Positions 1-6,721 of a stretch of 12,417 bases of DNA are shown here, piece after piece (the stretch's first letter is position 1; each line of letters begins with the position of its first letter). The notes under the pieces were generated by a model that was not told the DNA's origin, ran no database searches, and worked only from the letters and a program-made list of their open reading frames with translations. The translations under genes were made by a program, and so were the position numbers. Source of the DNA: DATILI01 sp035476635 (GTDB taxonomy: Bacteria; Pseudomonadota; Gammaproteobacteria; Burkholderiales; Burkholderiaceae_C); the NCBI GenBank assembly GCA_035476635.1, contig DATILI010000195.1:1-12417 (forward strand). Direction: 5' to 3'.

Positions 1-875
1 AGCAGCGTGTAGCCGTTGGTCGTCATCTCGCCCAGCCGCGGGCCGATGGCGAGGATCAGGTCGCTTTGCTGCACACGCGCGGCAAGCTTCGGATTGATGC
101 CGATGCCCACATCGCCCGCATACAGCGGATGGAAGTTGTCGAACGTGTCCTGAAAGCGAAAGGCGTTGCCCACCGGCAGCTTCCAGTTCTCGGCAAAGCG
201 CTGCAGGGCCTGCGCCGATTGCGGCGTCCAGCCGCCGCCGCCCGCAATCACCAGCGGCCGCTCCGACTTCAGCAGCATCTCGCGCAGGCTGCGCAACGAG
301 CCCGGGTCGCTCCAGGCCTGCACCGCCTCGACCCGCGCCAGTGGCTGCGCATCCACGCTCTGCGTCAACATGTCTTCGGGCAACACCAGCACCACCGGGC
401 CGGGACGGCCGTTCATCGCGGTGGCAAAGGCACGTGCCACATATTCGGGAATGCGCCTGGGGTCATCGATGCGCTCCACGCGCTTGGCCATGCCCTTGGT
501 GCTGGGGCCGAAGAAGCTGCTGTAGTCGACTTCCTGAAAGGCTTCGCGGTCGCGCTGCTCGCTGGCCACGTCGCCAACAAACAGCACCATTGGCGTGGAG
601 TCCTGGAACGCGGTGTGCACGCCGATGGACGCGTTGGTCGCGCCGGGGCCGCGCGTCACAAAACAGATGCCGGGGCGCCCCGTCAGCTTGCCATGCGCCT
701 CGGCCATGAAAGCGGCACCGCCCTCCTGGCGGTTGATGACAAAACGGATACGCTCGCGGCATGCGTGAAAACCGTCCAGTACCGCGAGGTAACTTTCACC
801 GGGTACGCCGAACGCGTGGGTCACGCCTTGGGCAATCAGGCACTCGACGAGAAGATGGCCAGCTATTTGCGACAT
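1..875 (-). CDS. ThDP-dependent enzyme, acetolactate synthase large-subunit-like (3' end cut by window edge)
   Basis: Reads leftward from ATG at 875-873 and runs off the window after 291 codons, roughly half of a typical 550-residue family member. The visible part holds the N-terminal ThDP-binding (PYR) domain, about residues 3-170, and the start of the central domain from about residue 190. Landmarks: the AFGVPGES loop at residues 21-28; the cofactor-activating glutamate E51 in NRQEGGAAFMAEA; TRGPGATNASIGVHTAFQDS; and RPGPVVLVLPEDML. Family members (acetolactate synthase, benzoylformate decarboxylase, sulfoacetaldehyde acetyltransferase, glyoxylate carboligase) decarboxylate or ligate 2-oxo acids in the cytoplasm. 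E51 argues against glyoxylate carboligase, which lacks this glutamate. The C-terminal PP domain is outside the window, so the exact reaction cannot be read. The gene is divergent from the TetR gene across 39 bp and has no clear Shine-Dalgarno. The start was chosen because MSQIAGHLLVE is the usual family beginning. Confidence 0.9.
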   Translation of the reverse strand, partial: MSQIAGHLLVECLIAQGVTHAFGVPGESYLAVLDGFHACRERIRFVINRQEGGAAFMAEAHGKLTGRPGICFVTRGPGATNASIGVHTAFQDSTPMVLFVGDVASEQRDREAFQEVDYSSFFGPSTKGMAKRVERIDDPRRIPEYVARAFATAMNGRPGPVVLVLPEDMLTQSVDAQPLARVEAVQAWSDPGSLRSLREMLLKSERPLVIAGGGGWTPQSAQALQRFAENWKLPVGNAFRFQDTFDNFHPLYAGDVGIGINPKLAARVQQSDLILAIGPRLGEMTTNGYTL

Positions 876-880
876 GAATT

Positions 881-893
881 GACTTTGTTAACT
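881..893 (-). promoter_or_regulatory. Candidate operator half of a motif shared by both spacers around the TetR gene
   Basis: Read on the minus strand this is AGTTAACAAAGTC. It contains the palindrome GTTAAC (887-892) and matches 10 of 13 positions of AGTTAATTAAATC at 1636-1648 just after the operon promoter. It lies in the 39-bp spacer between the divergent ThDP enzyme and TetR genes, where a TetR autoregulatory site would be expected. AT-rich words are rare in this GC-rich DNA, but two short copies could still arise by chance. Confidence 0.35.
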
Positions 894-914
894 TTTCAGT
901 GAATTATCATTTCC

Positions 915-1565
915 ATGACTAAAGCCGTAAGCCCCGCCACGGAAGAGCGGCTGCGCGATGCCGACCGCTCGCAAAACACCATCTTAGCCGCGGCCCGCGA
1001 TGAGTTCGCCGAGTATGGGCTGGGCGGCGCGCGCATGGACCGCATTGCCGAGCGCGCCGGGCTGAACAAGCGCCTGATCTACTACTACTTCGAGGACAAG
1101 GAAAAACTGTTCCAGGCCGTACTTGAACAAACCTACCTGGACATTCGCGAAGAGGAACGCAAGCTCAACCTGCTTGGCCTCAAGCCCGCCGAGGCCGTGC
1201 GCCGCCTGGTCGAATTCACCTGGAACTACTACCTGGAGCACCCCGAGTTTCTGACCCTGCTCAATAGCGCCAACCTGCACCGTGCGCGCCATCTGGCCGA
1301 ATCGGAACGGGCCCGCGAGATGAACTCGCCGCTGATTGCGATGCTGGCCGAAATCATCGAGCGCGGCCAGCGCGACGGCAGCTTTCGCGGTGGCATCGAC
1401 CCGGTGCAACTATATGTATCGATCGCCGCGCTGTCGTACTTCTATCTCTCCAACAACCATACCCTCTCGGCCATCTTCGGCCGCGACCTGATGGCCGCCA
1501 AGGCCCGCAACGAGCGCCTGTCGCACATGTGCGACGTGATCCTGGGCTACGTGCTGCGCAACTGA
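915..1565 (+). CDS. TetR/AcrR-family transcriptional regulator
   Basis: 216 residues, normal length for TetR repressors. An unstructured first 20 residues are followed by the helix-turn-helix domain, about 21-67: NTILAAARDEFAEYG, then ARMDRIAERAGLNKRLIYYYFEDKEKLF, whose YYYF and K-E-L-F residues are the family signature. The rest is an all-helical ligand and dimerisation domain that looks most like the NicS-type TetR C-terminus (LVEFTWNYYLEHPEFLTLLN, then RGQRDGSFRGGIDP); that subfamily call is tentative. It starts 39 bp from the divergent ThDP enzyme and ends 109 bp before the seven-gene catabolic operon, so it probably controls one or both. A 13-bp motif occurs in both flanking spacers (881-893 and 1636-1648). 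No Shine-Dalgarno precedes the ATG at 915, so a leaderless or poorly translated message is possible, as is common for autoregulated repressors. Confidence 0.9.
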   Translation: MTKAVSPATEERLRDADRSQNTILAAARDEFAEYGLGGARMDRIAERAGLNKRLIYYYFEDKEKLFQAVLEQTYLDIREEERKLNLLGLKPAEAVRRLVEFTWNYYLEHPEFLTLLNSANLHRARHLAESERAREMNSPLIAMLAEIIERGQRDGSFRGGIDPVQLYVSIAALSYFYLSNNHTLSAIFGRDLMAAKARNERLSHMCDVILGYVLRN

Positions 1566-1598
1566 CTTTTCCGTAATTCCCGGGCAGGCCATAGGGGC

Positions 1599-1626
1599 TT
1601 GCATAGCGAATTTTTCGCCCTACAAT
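1599..1626 (+). promoter_or_regulatory. Sigma70-like promoter of the seven-gene catabolic operon
   Basis: TTGCAT (1599-1604) and TACAAT (1621-1626) are separated by 16 bp; each matches five of six consensus positions. The predicted start of transcription is near 1633, about 42 nt before the first operon ATG at 1675. The candidate operator at 1636-1648 lies immediately downstream of that point, where a bound repressor would block transcription. Confidence 0.6.
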
Positions 1627-1635
1627 TCACCAAAC

Positions 1636-1648
1636 AGTTAATTAAATC
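1636..1648 (+). promoter_or_regulatory. Candidate TetR operator downstream of the operon promoter
   Basis: AGTTAATTAAATC contains the 8-bp palindrome TTAATTAA (1638-1645) and shares 10 of 13 bases with the minus-strand motif at 881-893. It lies at about +3 to +15 relative to the predicted transcription start. The assignment to the neighbouring TetR protein is an inference from position and motif sharing. Confidence 0.4.
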
Positions 1649-1664
1649 CTTTGCAAGACTTCCA

Positions 1665-1670
1665 GGAGAC
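1665..1670 (+). promoter_or_regulatory. Shine-Dalgarno that fixes the first TctC start
   Basis: GGAGAC sits 4 nt before ATG 1675 (GGAG core 6 nt before). It selects this start over an in-frame TTG at 1651, which would add eight residues in front of the signal peptide. Confidence 0.75.
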
Positions 1671-1674
1671 AACC

Positions 1675-2655
1675 ATGAAGTTCACTCGTCGCGCCAGCCT
1701 TGTCGCCCTCGGTTTCATTGCCGCCCTGAGCCCGCTGACCGCCAGTGCCCAGGCGGGCTACCCCACCAAGCCGATCCGCGTGATCGTGCCGTTTGCCGCC
1801 GGCAGCACCACCGACATCATTGCCCGCGCCATTGCCGACAAGATGAGCACCAGCATGGGCCAGCAACTGGTCATCGACAACCGCGGCGGCGCCAGCGGCA
1901 CCATCGGCCAGGCAGCCGTGGCCAACGCCGCACCCGATGGCTACACCATCATGATTCACTCGTCCTCCCACACGGTCAGCCCCTCGACCTTTGCCAAGCT
2001 GCCGTTTGACACCACGGCCGATTTCGCCGGCGTCACGCCGATCTCCTCCACGCCCAACGTGCTGGTGATCTCGCCTTCGAAAAATCTCAAGACCTTGCCC
2101 GCATTGCTGGCCGCGGCCAAGGCCAAGCCCGGCAGCATGAACTTCGCTTCGGCCGGCCAGGGCAGCGCCACGCACCTGAACGCCGAGAAGTTCAAGCTGG
2201 CCGCAAAGATCGAGGCCACCAATATCCCGTTCAAGGGCTCGGCCGAGGCCGTGACCGAGGTACTGGCCGGCCGCGTGGACTACTACTTCTCGCCGATTGC
2301 CCCGGTCATCGGCCAGATCAGGGAAGGCCAGTTGCTCGCGCTGGCGGTTGGCTCGCCAAGCCGTGCCAGCGCCCTGCCCGACGTACCCACGACCGCCGAA
2401 GCCGGCGTGCCGGGGTCGGAATTCAACTTCTGGATCGGCATGATGGCGCCGGGCAAGACGCCGCGCGACATCGTCAACCGCCTGCACGATGAAGTCGTCA
2501 AGGCCCTGGCCACGCCTGAAGTCAAGGAACGTTTCGCCAGGCTCGGCGCCGACGCCTGGACTCTGAAGCCCGAGCAATTCGACGCCTATATCAAGGATGA
2601 AATCAAGAGCAACGCCGTGCTGGTCAAGGCCGCCGGCTTGCAGGTCGCACAGTAA
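1675..2655 (+). CDS. Bug/TctC-family periplasmic solute-binding protein (first copy)
   Basis: 326 residues, the normal size for tripartite tricarboxylate transporter receptor proteins. The signal peptide is a K/R start (MKFTRR), a hydrophobic core, and ASA-Q at residues 23-26 as the likely cleavage site. The mature protein begins with the family signature YPTKPIRVIVPFAAGSTTD, followed by VIDNRGGASGTIG and APDGYT. Further landmarks are SAGQGSATHLNAEKF and IPFKGSAEAVTEVLAGRVDYYF. These proteins capture carboxylates, amino acids or related small molecules in the periplasm and deliver them to TctA/TctB membrane subunits, which are absent here. The ligand loop reads AAGSTTD where many members have PGGxxD, so the ligand may be unusual. 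It is the first gene of the operon; the oxidoreductase gene follows after 18 bp. The ligand cannot be read from sequence. Confidence 0.93.
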   Translation: MKFTRRASLVALGFIAALSPLTASAQAGYPTKPIRVIVPFAAGSTTDIIARAIADKMSTSMGQQLVIDNRGGASGTIGQAAVANAAPDGYTIMIHSSSHTVSPSTFAKLPFDTTADFAGVTPISSTPNVLVISPSKNLKTLPALLAAAKAKPGSMNFASAGQGSATHLNAEKFKLAAKIEATNIPFKGSAEAVTEVLAGRVDYYFSPIAPVIGQIREGQLLALAVGSPSRASALPDVPTTAEAGVPGSEFNFWIGMMAPGKTPRDIVNRLHDEVVKALATPEVKERFARLGADAWTLKPEQFDAYIKDEIKSNAVLVKAAGLQVAQ

Positions 2656-2673
2656 CCCTCAAGGACACACACC

Positions 2674-3837
2674 ATGCCAACCCAAAGACTAGGAATCATC
2701 ATGCACGGCGTCACCGGACGCATGGGCATGAACCAGCACCTGATCCGCTCCATCTGCGCGATCCGCGCCCAAGGTGGCGTGACACTCTCCAACGGCGACA
2801 AGGTGATGCCCGACCCGATCCTGATCGGCCGCAACGCCGAGAAGATGCAAGCGCTGGCCAAGGCCCACAACATCGCGCGCTGGGGCACCGACCTGGACAA
2901 GGCGCTGGCCGACAAGGAAGACACGATCTTCTTTGACGCCGGAACTACGCAGATGCGCCCCACGCTGCTGGCCAAGGCGATCCAGGCTGGCAAGCATGTG
3001 TACTGCGAAAAACCGATTGCCACCAACCTCAACGAAGCGGTGCAGATCGCCAAGCTGGCGCAGGAGTCGGGCCTCAAGCACGGCGCGGTGCAGGACAAGC
3101 TCTTCCTGCCGGGCCTGCGCAAGCTGGACATGCTGCGCCGCGCCGGCTTCTTCGGCCGCATGCTCTCGGTGCGCCTGGAGTTTGGCTACTGGGTGTTCGA
3201 AGGCGATCTGCAACCCATTCAGCGCCCGAGCTGGAACTACCGCAAGGAAGACGGCGGCGGCATGATCCTGGACATGATGTGCCACTGGCGCTATGTGCTG
3301 GACAACCTGTTCGGCGAAGTGAAGTCAGTCTCGTGCATCGGTGCCACGCATATTCCACAGCGTTGGGACGAAGCCGGCAAACCCTATGAATGCACGGCGG
3401 ACGACGCCGCGTATGCCACCGCCGAGCTGGTCGGCCACGGCGGCGAGAAAGTCATCGCGCAGCTGAACATGTCATGGGCCACGCGCGTTCGGCGCGACGA
3501 CCTGGTCACTTTCCATGTCGATGGCACGCACGGCTCCGCTGTTGCGGGCCTGTCGGATTGCCGCGCCCAAAGCCGCGTGACCACGCCGCGCCCGGTGTGG
3601 AACCCCGACCAGAAGCAGATGATGAATTTCTTCGACCAATGGCAGGAAGTACCCGACAGCCAGGTCTACGACAACGGCTTCAAGATCCAGTGGGAGCACT
3701 TCATTCGCCACGTCGTGGAAAACGAGCCCTACAAGTGGACGCTGCCCGAAGGCGCCAAGGGCGTGCAGCTCGTGGAAGCCGCGCTGGAAAGCTGGAAAGA
3801 ACGGCGCTGGGTCGATGTGCCCGCGCTGAAAGTCTGA
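2674..3837 (+). CDS. Gfo/Idh/MocA-family NAD(P)-dependent oxidoreductase
   Basis: 387 residues. The N-terminal Rossmann fold starts LGIIMHGVTGRMGMN, with the dinucleotide-binding GVTGRMG at residues 12-18. The family EKP motif is at residues 112-114 (YCEKPIATN). The C-terminal alpha/beta domain contains GGGMILDMMCHW, where D200 and H204 align with the substrate and catalytic residues of the family. Members oxidise or reduce a hydroxyl or keto group on sugars, inositols or sugar acids in the cytoplasm. The start at 2674 is preceded by AAGGAC (2661-2666). The gene lies 18 bp after the binding-protein gene and 8 bp before the DUF993 gene, so co-transcription is very likely. At the usual GGxxxDxGxH site it has a Met-Cys pair before the histidine. 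The substrate is unknown; context suggests it is linked to the product cleaved by the DUF993 protein. Confidence 0.9.
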   Translation: MPTQRLGIIMHGVTGRMGMNQHLIRSICAIRAQGGVTLSNGDKVMPDPILIGRNAEKMQALAKAHNIARWGTDLDKALADKEDTIFFDAGTTQMRPTLLAKAIQAGKHVYCEKPIATNLNEAVQIAKLAQESGLKHGAVQDKLFLPGLRKLDMLRRAGFFGRMLSVRLEFGYWVFEGDLQPIQRPSWNYRKEDGGGMILDMMCHWRYVLDNLFGEVKSVSCIGATHIPQRWDEAGKPYECTADDAAYATAELVGHGGEKVIAQLNMSWATRVRRDDLVTFHVDGTHGSAVAGLSDCRAQSRVTTPRPVWNPDQKQMMNFFDQWQEVPDSQVYDNGFKIQWEHFIRHVVENEPYKWTLPEGAKGVQLVEAALESWKERRWVDVPALKV

Positions 3838-3845
3838 GGCCGGCC

Positions 3846-5030
3846 ATGGCACTCGCACTGCAACTGCCGTCTGCGGACGGCAAGCTCGACACCTACACGC
3901 TGCGTGGTACGCAACCCGTGCGCCCCGCCGCCAGCGTGAAGTTCAACCGTATCGCCTACTCCGCTGCCCACGTGGTGGCCGACCCGTTCGCCGCCATCGA
4001 CCCCTGGCTGCAATGCGCAGTCGACTGGGATGCCACTATCGCCTACCGCCAGCGCCTGTGGTCGCTCGGCCTGGGCGTGGCCGAAGCCATGGACACGGCG
4101 CAGCGCGGCATGGGCCTGGACTGGCCGACCTCATTGGAGTTGATCCGCCGCTCGCTCGATGCGGCGAAGGATCATCCCGGTGCACTCGTCGCCTCGGGCT
4201 GCGGCACCGACCACCTGGTGCTGGACGACGTGAAGAGCGTCGATGAAGTCATCCGCGGCTACGAAGAGCAGATGCAAGCCATCGAGAAGCTCGGCGGCAA
4301 GCTCATCGTGATGGCGTCGCGCGCACTGGCGCGTGTGGCCAAGAGTCCGGCCGACTACGAACGCGTCTACGACCGCATCCTCAGCCAGGCCAGGCAACCG
4401 GTGGTGCTGCACTGGCTGGGCGACATGTTCGACCCAGCGCTGGCCGGCTACTGGGGCACCAAGGACGTCGATGCCGCGATGAACACGGCACTGGGCATCA
4501 TCGCGGCGCATGCCGACAAGGTCGATGGCATCAAGATTTCCCTGCTGGACAAGGACAAGGAAATCGCCATGCGCCGGCGCCTCGCGCCGGGCGTGCGCAT
4601 GTACACGGGCGACGACTTCAACTATGCCGAGCTGATTGCCGGCGATAGCTTCGGCAGCGAGCCCACGCACGGCAAGAGCGATGCGCTGCTGGGCATCTTC
4701 GATGCAATCGCACCGGCTGCAAGCGCCGCGCTCGGTGCGCTCGCACAGGGCGACGCCGAGAAATTCCACGCCATTCTCGGCCCCACCGTGCCGCTGTCGC
4801 GCCACATCTTTGCCGCGCCCACGCGCTTCTATAAAACGGGTGTTGTCTTCATGGCCTGGCTCAACGGCCACCAGAAGCACTTCACGATGGTCGGTGGCCA
4901 GCAAAGTACGCGTTCACTGCAACACTTTGCCGAGCTGTTCCGCCTGGCCGATGCGGCCAACCTGCTGGAGCAGCCCGAGCTGGCCGTGCGGCGCATGAAG
5001 ACACTGCTGGCCTTGCACGGCATAGCTTGA
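3846..5030 (+). CDS. DUF993 protein, dihydrodipicolinate-synthase-like TIM barrel (probable aldolase/lyase)
   Basis: 394 residues starting at ATG 3846, with GAGG overlapping the previous stop codon 6 nt upstream. The sequence fits the DUF993 (PF06187) group, usually annotated as dihydrodipicolinate synthase family. Visible barrel strands include VKFNRIAYSAAHVV, HPGALVASGCGTDH, KLIVMASRALA, QPVVLHWLGDMFDP, VDGIKISLLDKDKE and RMYTGDDFNYAELI. K230 in DGIKIS occupies the position of the Schiff-base lysine in DapA and N-acetylneuraminate lyase; this alignment is by eye. That superfamily makes or breaks C-C bonds next to a pyruvate-like carbonyl, or performs dehydrations. The substrate of DUF993 is not established to my knowledge. 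In the operon it follows the Gfo/Idh oxidoreductase after 8 bp and precedes the second binding protein by 32 bp. Cleavage or dehydration of an oxidised sugar-like compound is the natural inference. Confidence 0.85.
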   Translation: MALALQLPSADGKLDTYTLRGTQPVRPAASVKFNRIAYSAAHVVADPFAAIDPWLQCAVDWDATIAYRQRLWSLGLGVAEAMDTAQRGMGLDWPTSLELIRRSLDAAKDHPGALVASGCGTDHLVLDDVKSVDEVIRGYEEQMQAIEKLGGKLIVMASRALARVAKSPADYERVYDRILSQARQPVVLHWLGDMFDPALAGYWGTKDVDAAMNTALGIIAAHADKVDGIKISLLDKDKEIAMRRRLAPGVRMYTGDDFNYAELIAGDSFGSEPTHGKSDALLGIFDAIAPAASAALGALAQGDAEKFHAILGPTVPLSRHIFAAPTRFYKTGVVFMAWLNGHQKHFTMVGGQQSTRSLQHFAELFRLADAANLLEQPELAVRRMKTLLALHGIA

Positions 5031-5051
5031 GAAAACCCCAACCCAAAACAC

Positions 5052-5056
5052 GGAGA
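5052..5056 (+). promoter_or_regulatory. Shine-Dalgarno that fixes the second TctC start
   Basis: GGAGA lies 6 nt before ATG 5063. It favours this start over the in-frame TTG at 5027, which would put twelve polar residues (MRKPQPKTRRQG) in front of a normal signal peptide. Confidence 0.7.
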
Positions 5057-5062
5057 CAAGGC

Positions 5063-6022
5063 ATGAACAACTTTTTCAGAAAACTGCTGGTACTGGGCTT
5101 GAGCGCCGCGGCGCTGGGCGCCGCGGCGCAAACCTACCCGAACCGGCCGGTGCGGGTCATCATCCCGTTCCCGCCGGGTGGCACGCTGGACACCGTGGGG
5201 CGCCAGCTCGCGCAAAAGCTGGGCGACCAGATGGGCCAGAACTTCGTTGTCGAGAACAAGCCCGGTGGCAACGGCACCATCGGTGCCGACGCGGTGGCCA
5301 AGGCGCCGGGGGACGGCTACACGCTCCTGTTCAACGCGTCGACCTTCGTCACGGCGCCGATGACCATGAAGTCCGTACCCTACAACGTCGTCAGCGATTT
5401 CGCACCGGTTGCGCTGGTCGCAAAAGCGCCGCTGTCGGTGGCGATCAACAAGAATCTGCCGGTTACCGACATCAAGTCGCTGGTGAGCTATGCCAAGGCC
5501 AATCCCGGCAAGATGAGCTTCGCGGTGGGCTCCGTGGGCTCGGCCGGCCACCTGGCAACCGAGCTGCTCAAGCGCGCCAGCGGCATCGAGTATTTGATCG
5601 TGCCGTACAAGGGTACGGCGCCGGCTTTCCAGGACTTGATCGGCGGGCAGATCGACGGCTTCATCGACCCGATCCTGGGTTCGCTGCAGTACCACAAGAG
5701 CGGCCTGCTGCGCGTAGTCGCTGTGACTTCCAAGGCACGCGCCCCCAATCTGCCGGATGTCGCCGCCGTGGATGAAACCGTGGCTGGCTACGAGTTCTAC
5801 AGCTGGTATGGCCTGTGGGGACCGGCCAAGCTGCCCGCCGAGATCGCGCAACGCCTGAACGCCGAAGTCAACAAGGCGCTGGCCACCGACATGCGCGACA
5901 AGCTGGTGCAGCAAGGCTTGCTGCTGACACCGGGCTCCATCGCCGATTTCGCGAAGTTCCAGCGCGACGACATGGCGCGTTCGCAGAAGATCATTACCGA
6001 AGGCAATATCCGTGTCGAATGA
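5063..6022 (+). CDS. Bug/TctC-family periplasmic solute-binding protein (second copy)
   Basis: 319 residues. The signal peptide is MNNFFRKLLVLGLSAAALG with a likely cut after the AAA at residues 20-22, before QTYPNRPVRVIIPFPPGG. It has the standard family loop PPGGTLD, then VVENKPGGNGTIGAD, PGDGYTLLFN, and VGSAGHLATELL plus IVPYKGTAPAFQDLIGGQID. It is clearly diverged from the first copy in the operon, notably in the ligand loop (PPGGTLD versus AAGSTTD), so the two may bind different compounds or different forms of one compound. The last 11 nt overlap the start of the SDR gene, which suggests translational coupling. No TctA or TctB subunits are present, so it must use membrane components encoded elsewhere or act as an extracytoplasmic sensor, as reported for some Bug proteins. 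Confidence 0.93.
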   Translation: MNNFFRKLLVLGLSAAALGAAAQTYPNRPVRVIIPFPPGGTLDTVGRQLAQKLGDQMGQNFVVENKPGGNGTIGADAVAKAPGDGYTLLFNASTFVTAPMTMKSVPYNVVSDFAPVALVAKAPLSVAINKNLPVTDIKSLVSYAKANPGKMSFAVGSVGSAGHLATELLKRASGIEYLIVPYKGTAPAFQDLIGGQIDGFIDPILGSLQYHKSGLLRVVAVTSKARAPNLPDVAAVDETVAGYEFYSWYGLWGPAKLPAEIAQRLNAEVNKALATDMRDKLVQQGLLLTPGSIADFAKFQRDDMARSQKIITEGNIRVE

Positions 6023-6707
6023 AACGGCGCGTCGCGCCATCGTCACCGGCAGCAGCTCGGGCATTGGCCTGGCCATCGCGCGCAGGTTGCTGGCCGACGG
6101 CTGGCAGGTGGCGGGGTTCGACGTCGCCGCGGCGCAAATTGCGCATCCCGCATTCCAGGCGCAGACGGTCGATTTGCGCGACGCCGAGGCCACCGAAGCG
6201 GCCGCGCGCGCAGCGGGCAGTGTCCAGGCGCTGGTGCATGCCGCCGGCGTACTGCGCGTCGCGCCACTGGGCGCGCTGAACCCCGCGGAAGGCCAGCTGA
6301 TGTGGCAGCTTCACGTGGACGCCGCCTCGCGCATTGCCAACCTCGTATTGCCCGCCATGCAGGCCGCGGGCCGCGGGCGCGTGGTCCTGATCGGCAGCCG
6401 CGTGGCGCGCGGCGTGGCCGGGCGCAGCCAGTACGCGGCAACCAAGGCCGCACTGATTGCGCTTGCGCGCAGTTGGGCGGCCGAGGTCATTGCGGCCGGG
6501 GTCACGGTCAACGTCATCTCGCCGGCCGCCACCGCAACGGCGATGCTCAAGGACCCGGCGCGGCAGGCGGTCGCACCGCGCGTGCCGCCTCTGGGCCGCT
6601 TGATCGAGCCGGGCGAAATCGCCGCGCTCGCAGCCTTCCTGCTGTCGCCCGACGCGGCGGCCATCACCGGCCAGGACATCCAGATCTGCGGAGGTGCGTC
6701 GCTCTAG
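6012..6707 (+). CDS. Short-chain dehydrogenase/reductase (SDR)
   Basis: 231 residues, typical of classical SDRs. The cofactor motif TGSSSGIG is at residues 12-19. HAAG at 76-79 replaces the usual NNAG. The catalytic set is S129, Y141 and K145 (SQYAATK), followed by VNVISPAATAT and the C-terminal ITGQDIQICGG. Aspartate D37 after the second strand (GFD) hints at NAD(H) preference. Members interconvert alcohols and ketones in the cytoplasm. The GTG start at 6012 was chosen because GAAGG (5999-6003) lies 8 nt upstream and the overlap with the preceding stop gives a coupled start; MSNETARRAIVTG is a normal SDR beginning. The next gene starts 14 bp downstream. The likely role is a dehydrogenation step in the operon pathway; the substrate is unknown. 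Confidence 0.9.
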   Translation: MSNETARRAIVTGSSSGIGLAIARRLLADGWQVAGFDVAAAQIAHPAFQAQTVDLRDAEATEAAARAAGSVQALVHAAGVLRVAPLGALNPAEGQLMWQLHVDAASRIANLVLPAMQAAGRGRVVLIGSRVARGVAGRSQYAATKAALIALARSWAAEVIAAGVTVNVISPAATATAMLKDPARQAVAPRVPPLGRLIEPGEIAALAAFLLSPDAAAITGQDIQICGGASL

Positions 6708-6721
6708 CGGCCACGACAGCC

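Noticed and set aside
66..902. 278-codon rightward open frame at the left edge
   Set aside because: Antisense to the ThDP enzyme, whose full N-terminal domain reads cleanly on the other strand; the frame is open because of GC bias.
1642..2577. 311-codon leftward open frame across the first TctC gene
   Set aside because: Shadow of a certain gene; composition is Gly/Arg/His-rich with no domain signature.
3390..3845. Upstream extension of the DUF993 frame
   Set aside because: This part overlaps the Gfo/Idh gene in another frame and is Arg-rich nonsense; ATG 3846 has its own ribosome-binding site and family-like start.
4829..6193. 454-codon leftward open frame
   Set aside because: Runs antisense across the DUF993, second TctC and SDR genes; long only because stop codons are rare in this frame at high GC.
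6302..6721. Upstream extension of the 3-hydroxyisobutyrate-dehydrogenase-family frame
   Set aside because: Overlaps the SDR gene out of frame and lacks family similarity; ATG 6722 begins the Rossmann domain at the expected distance.
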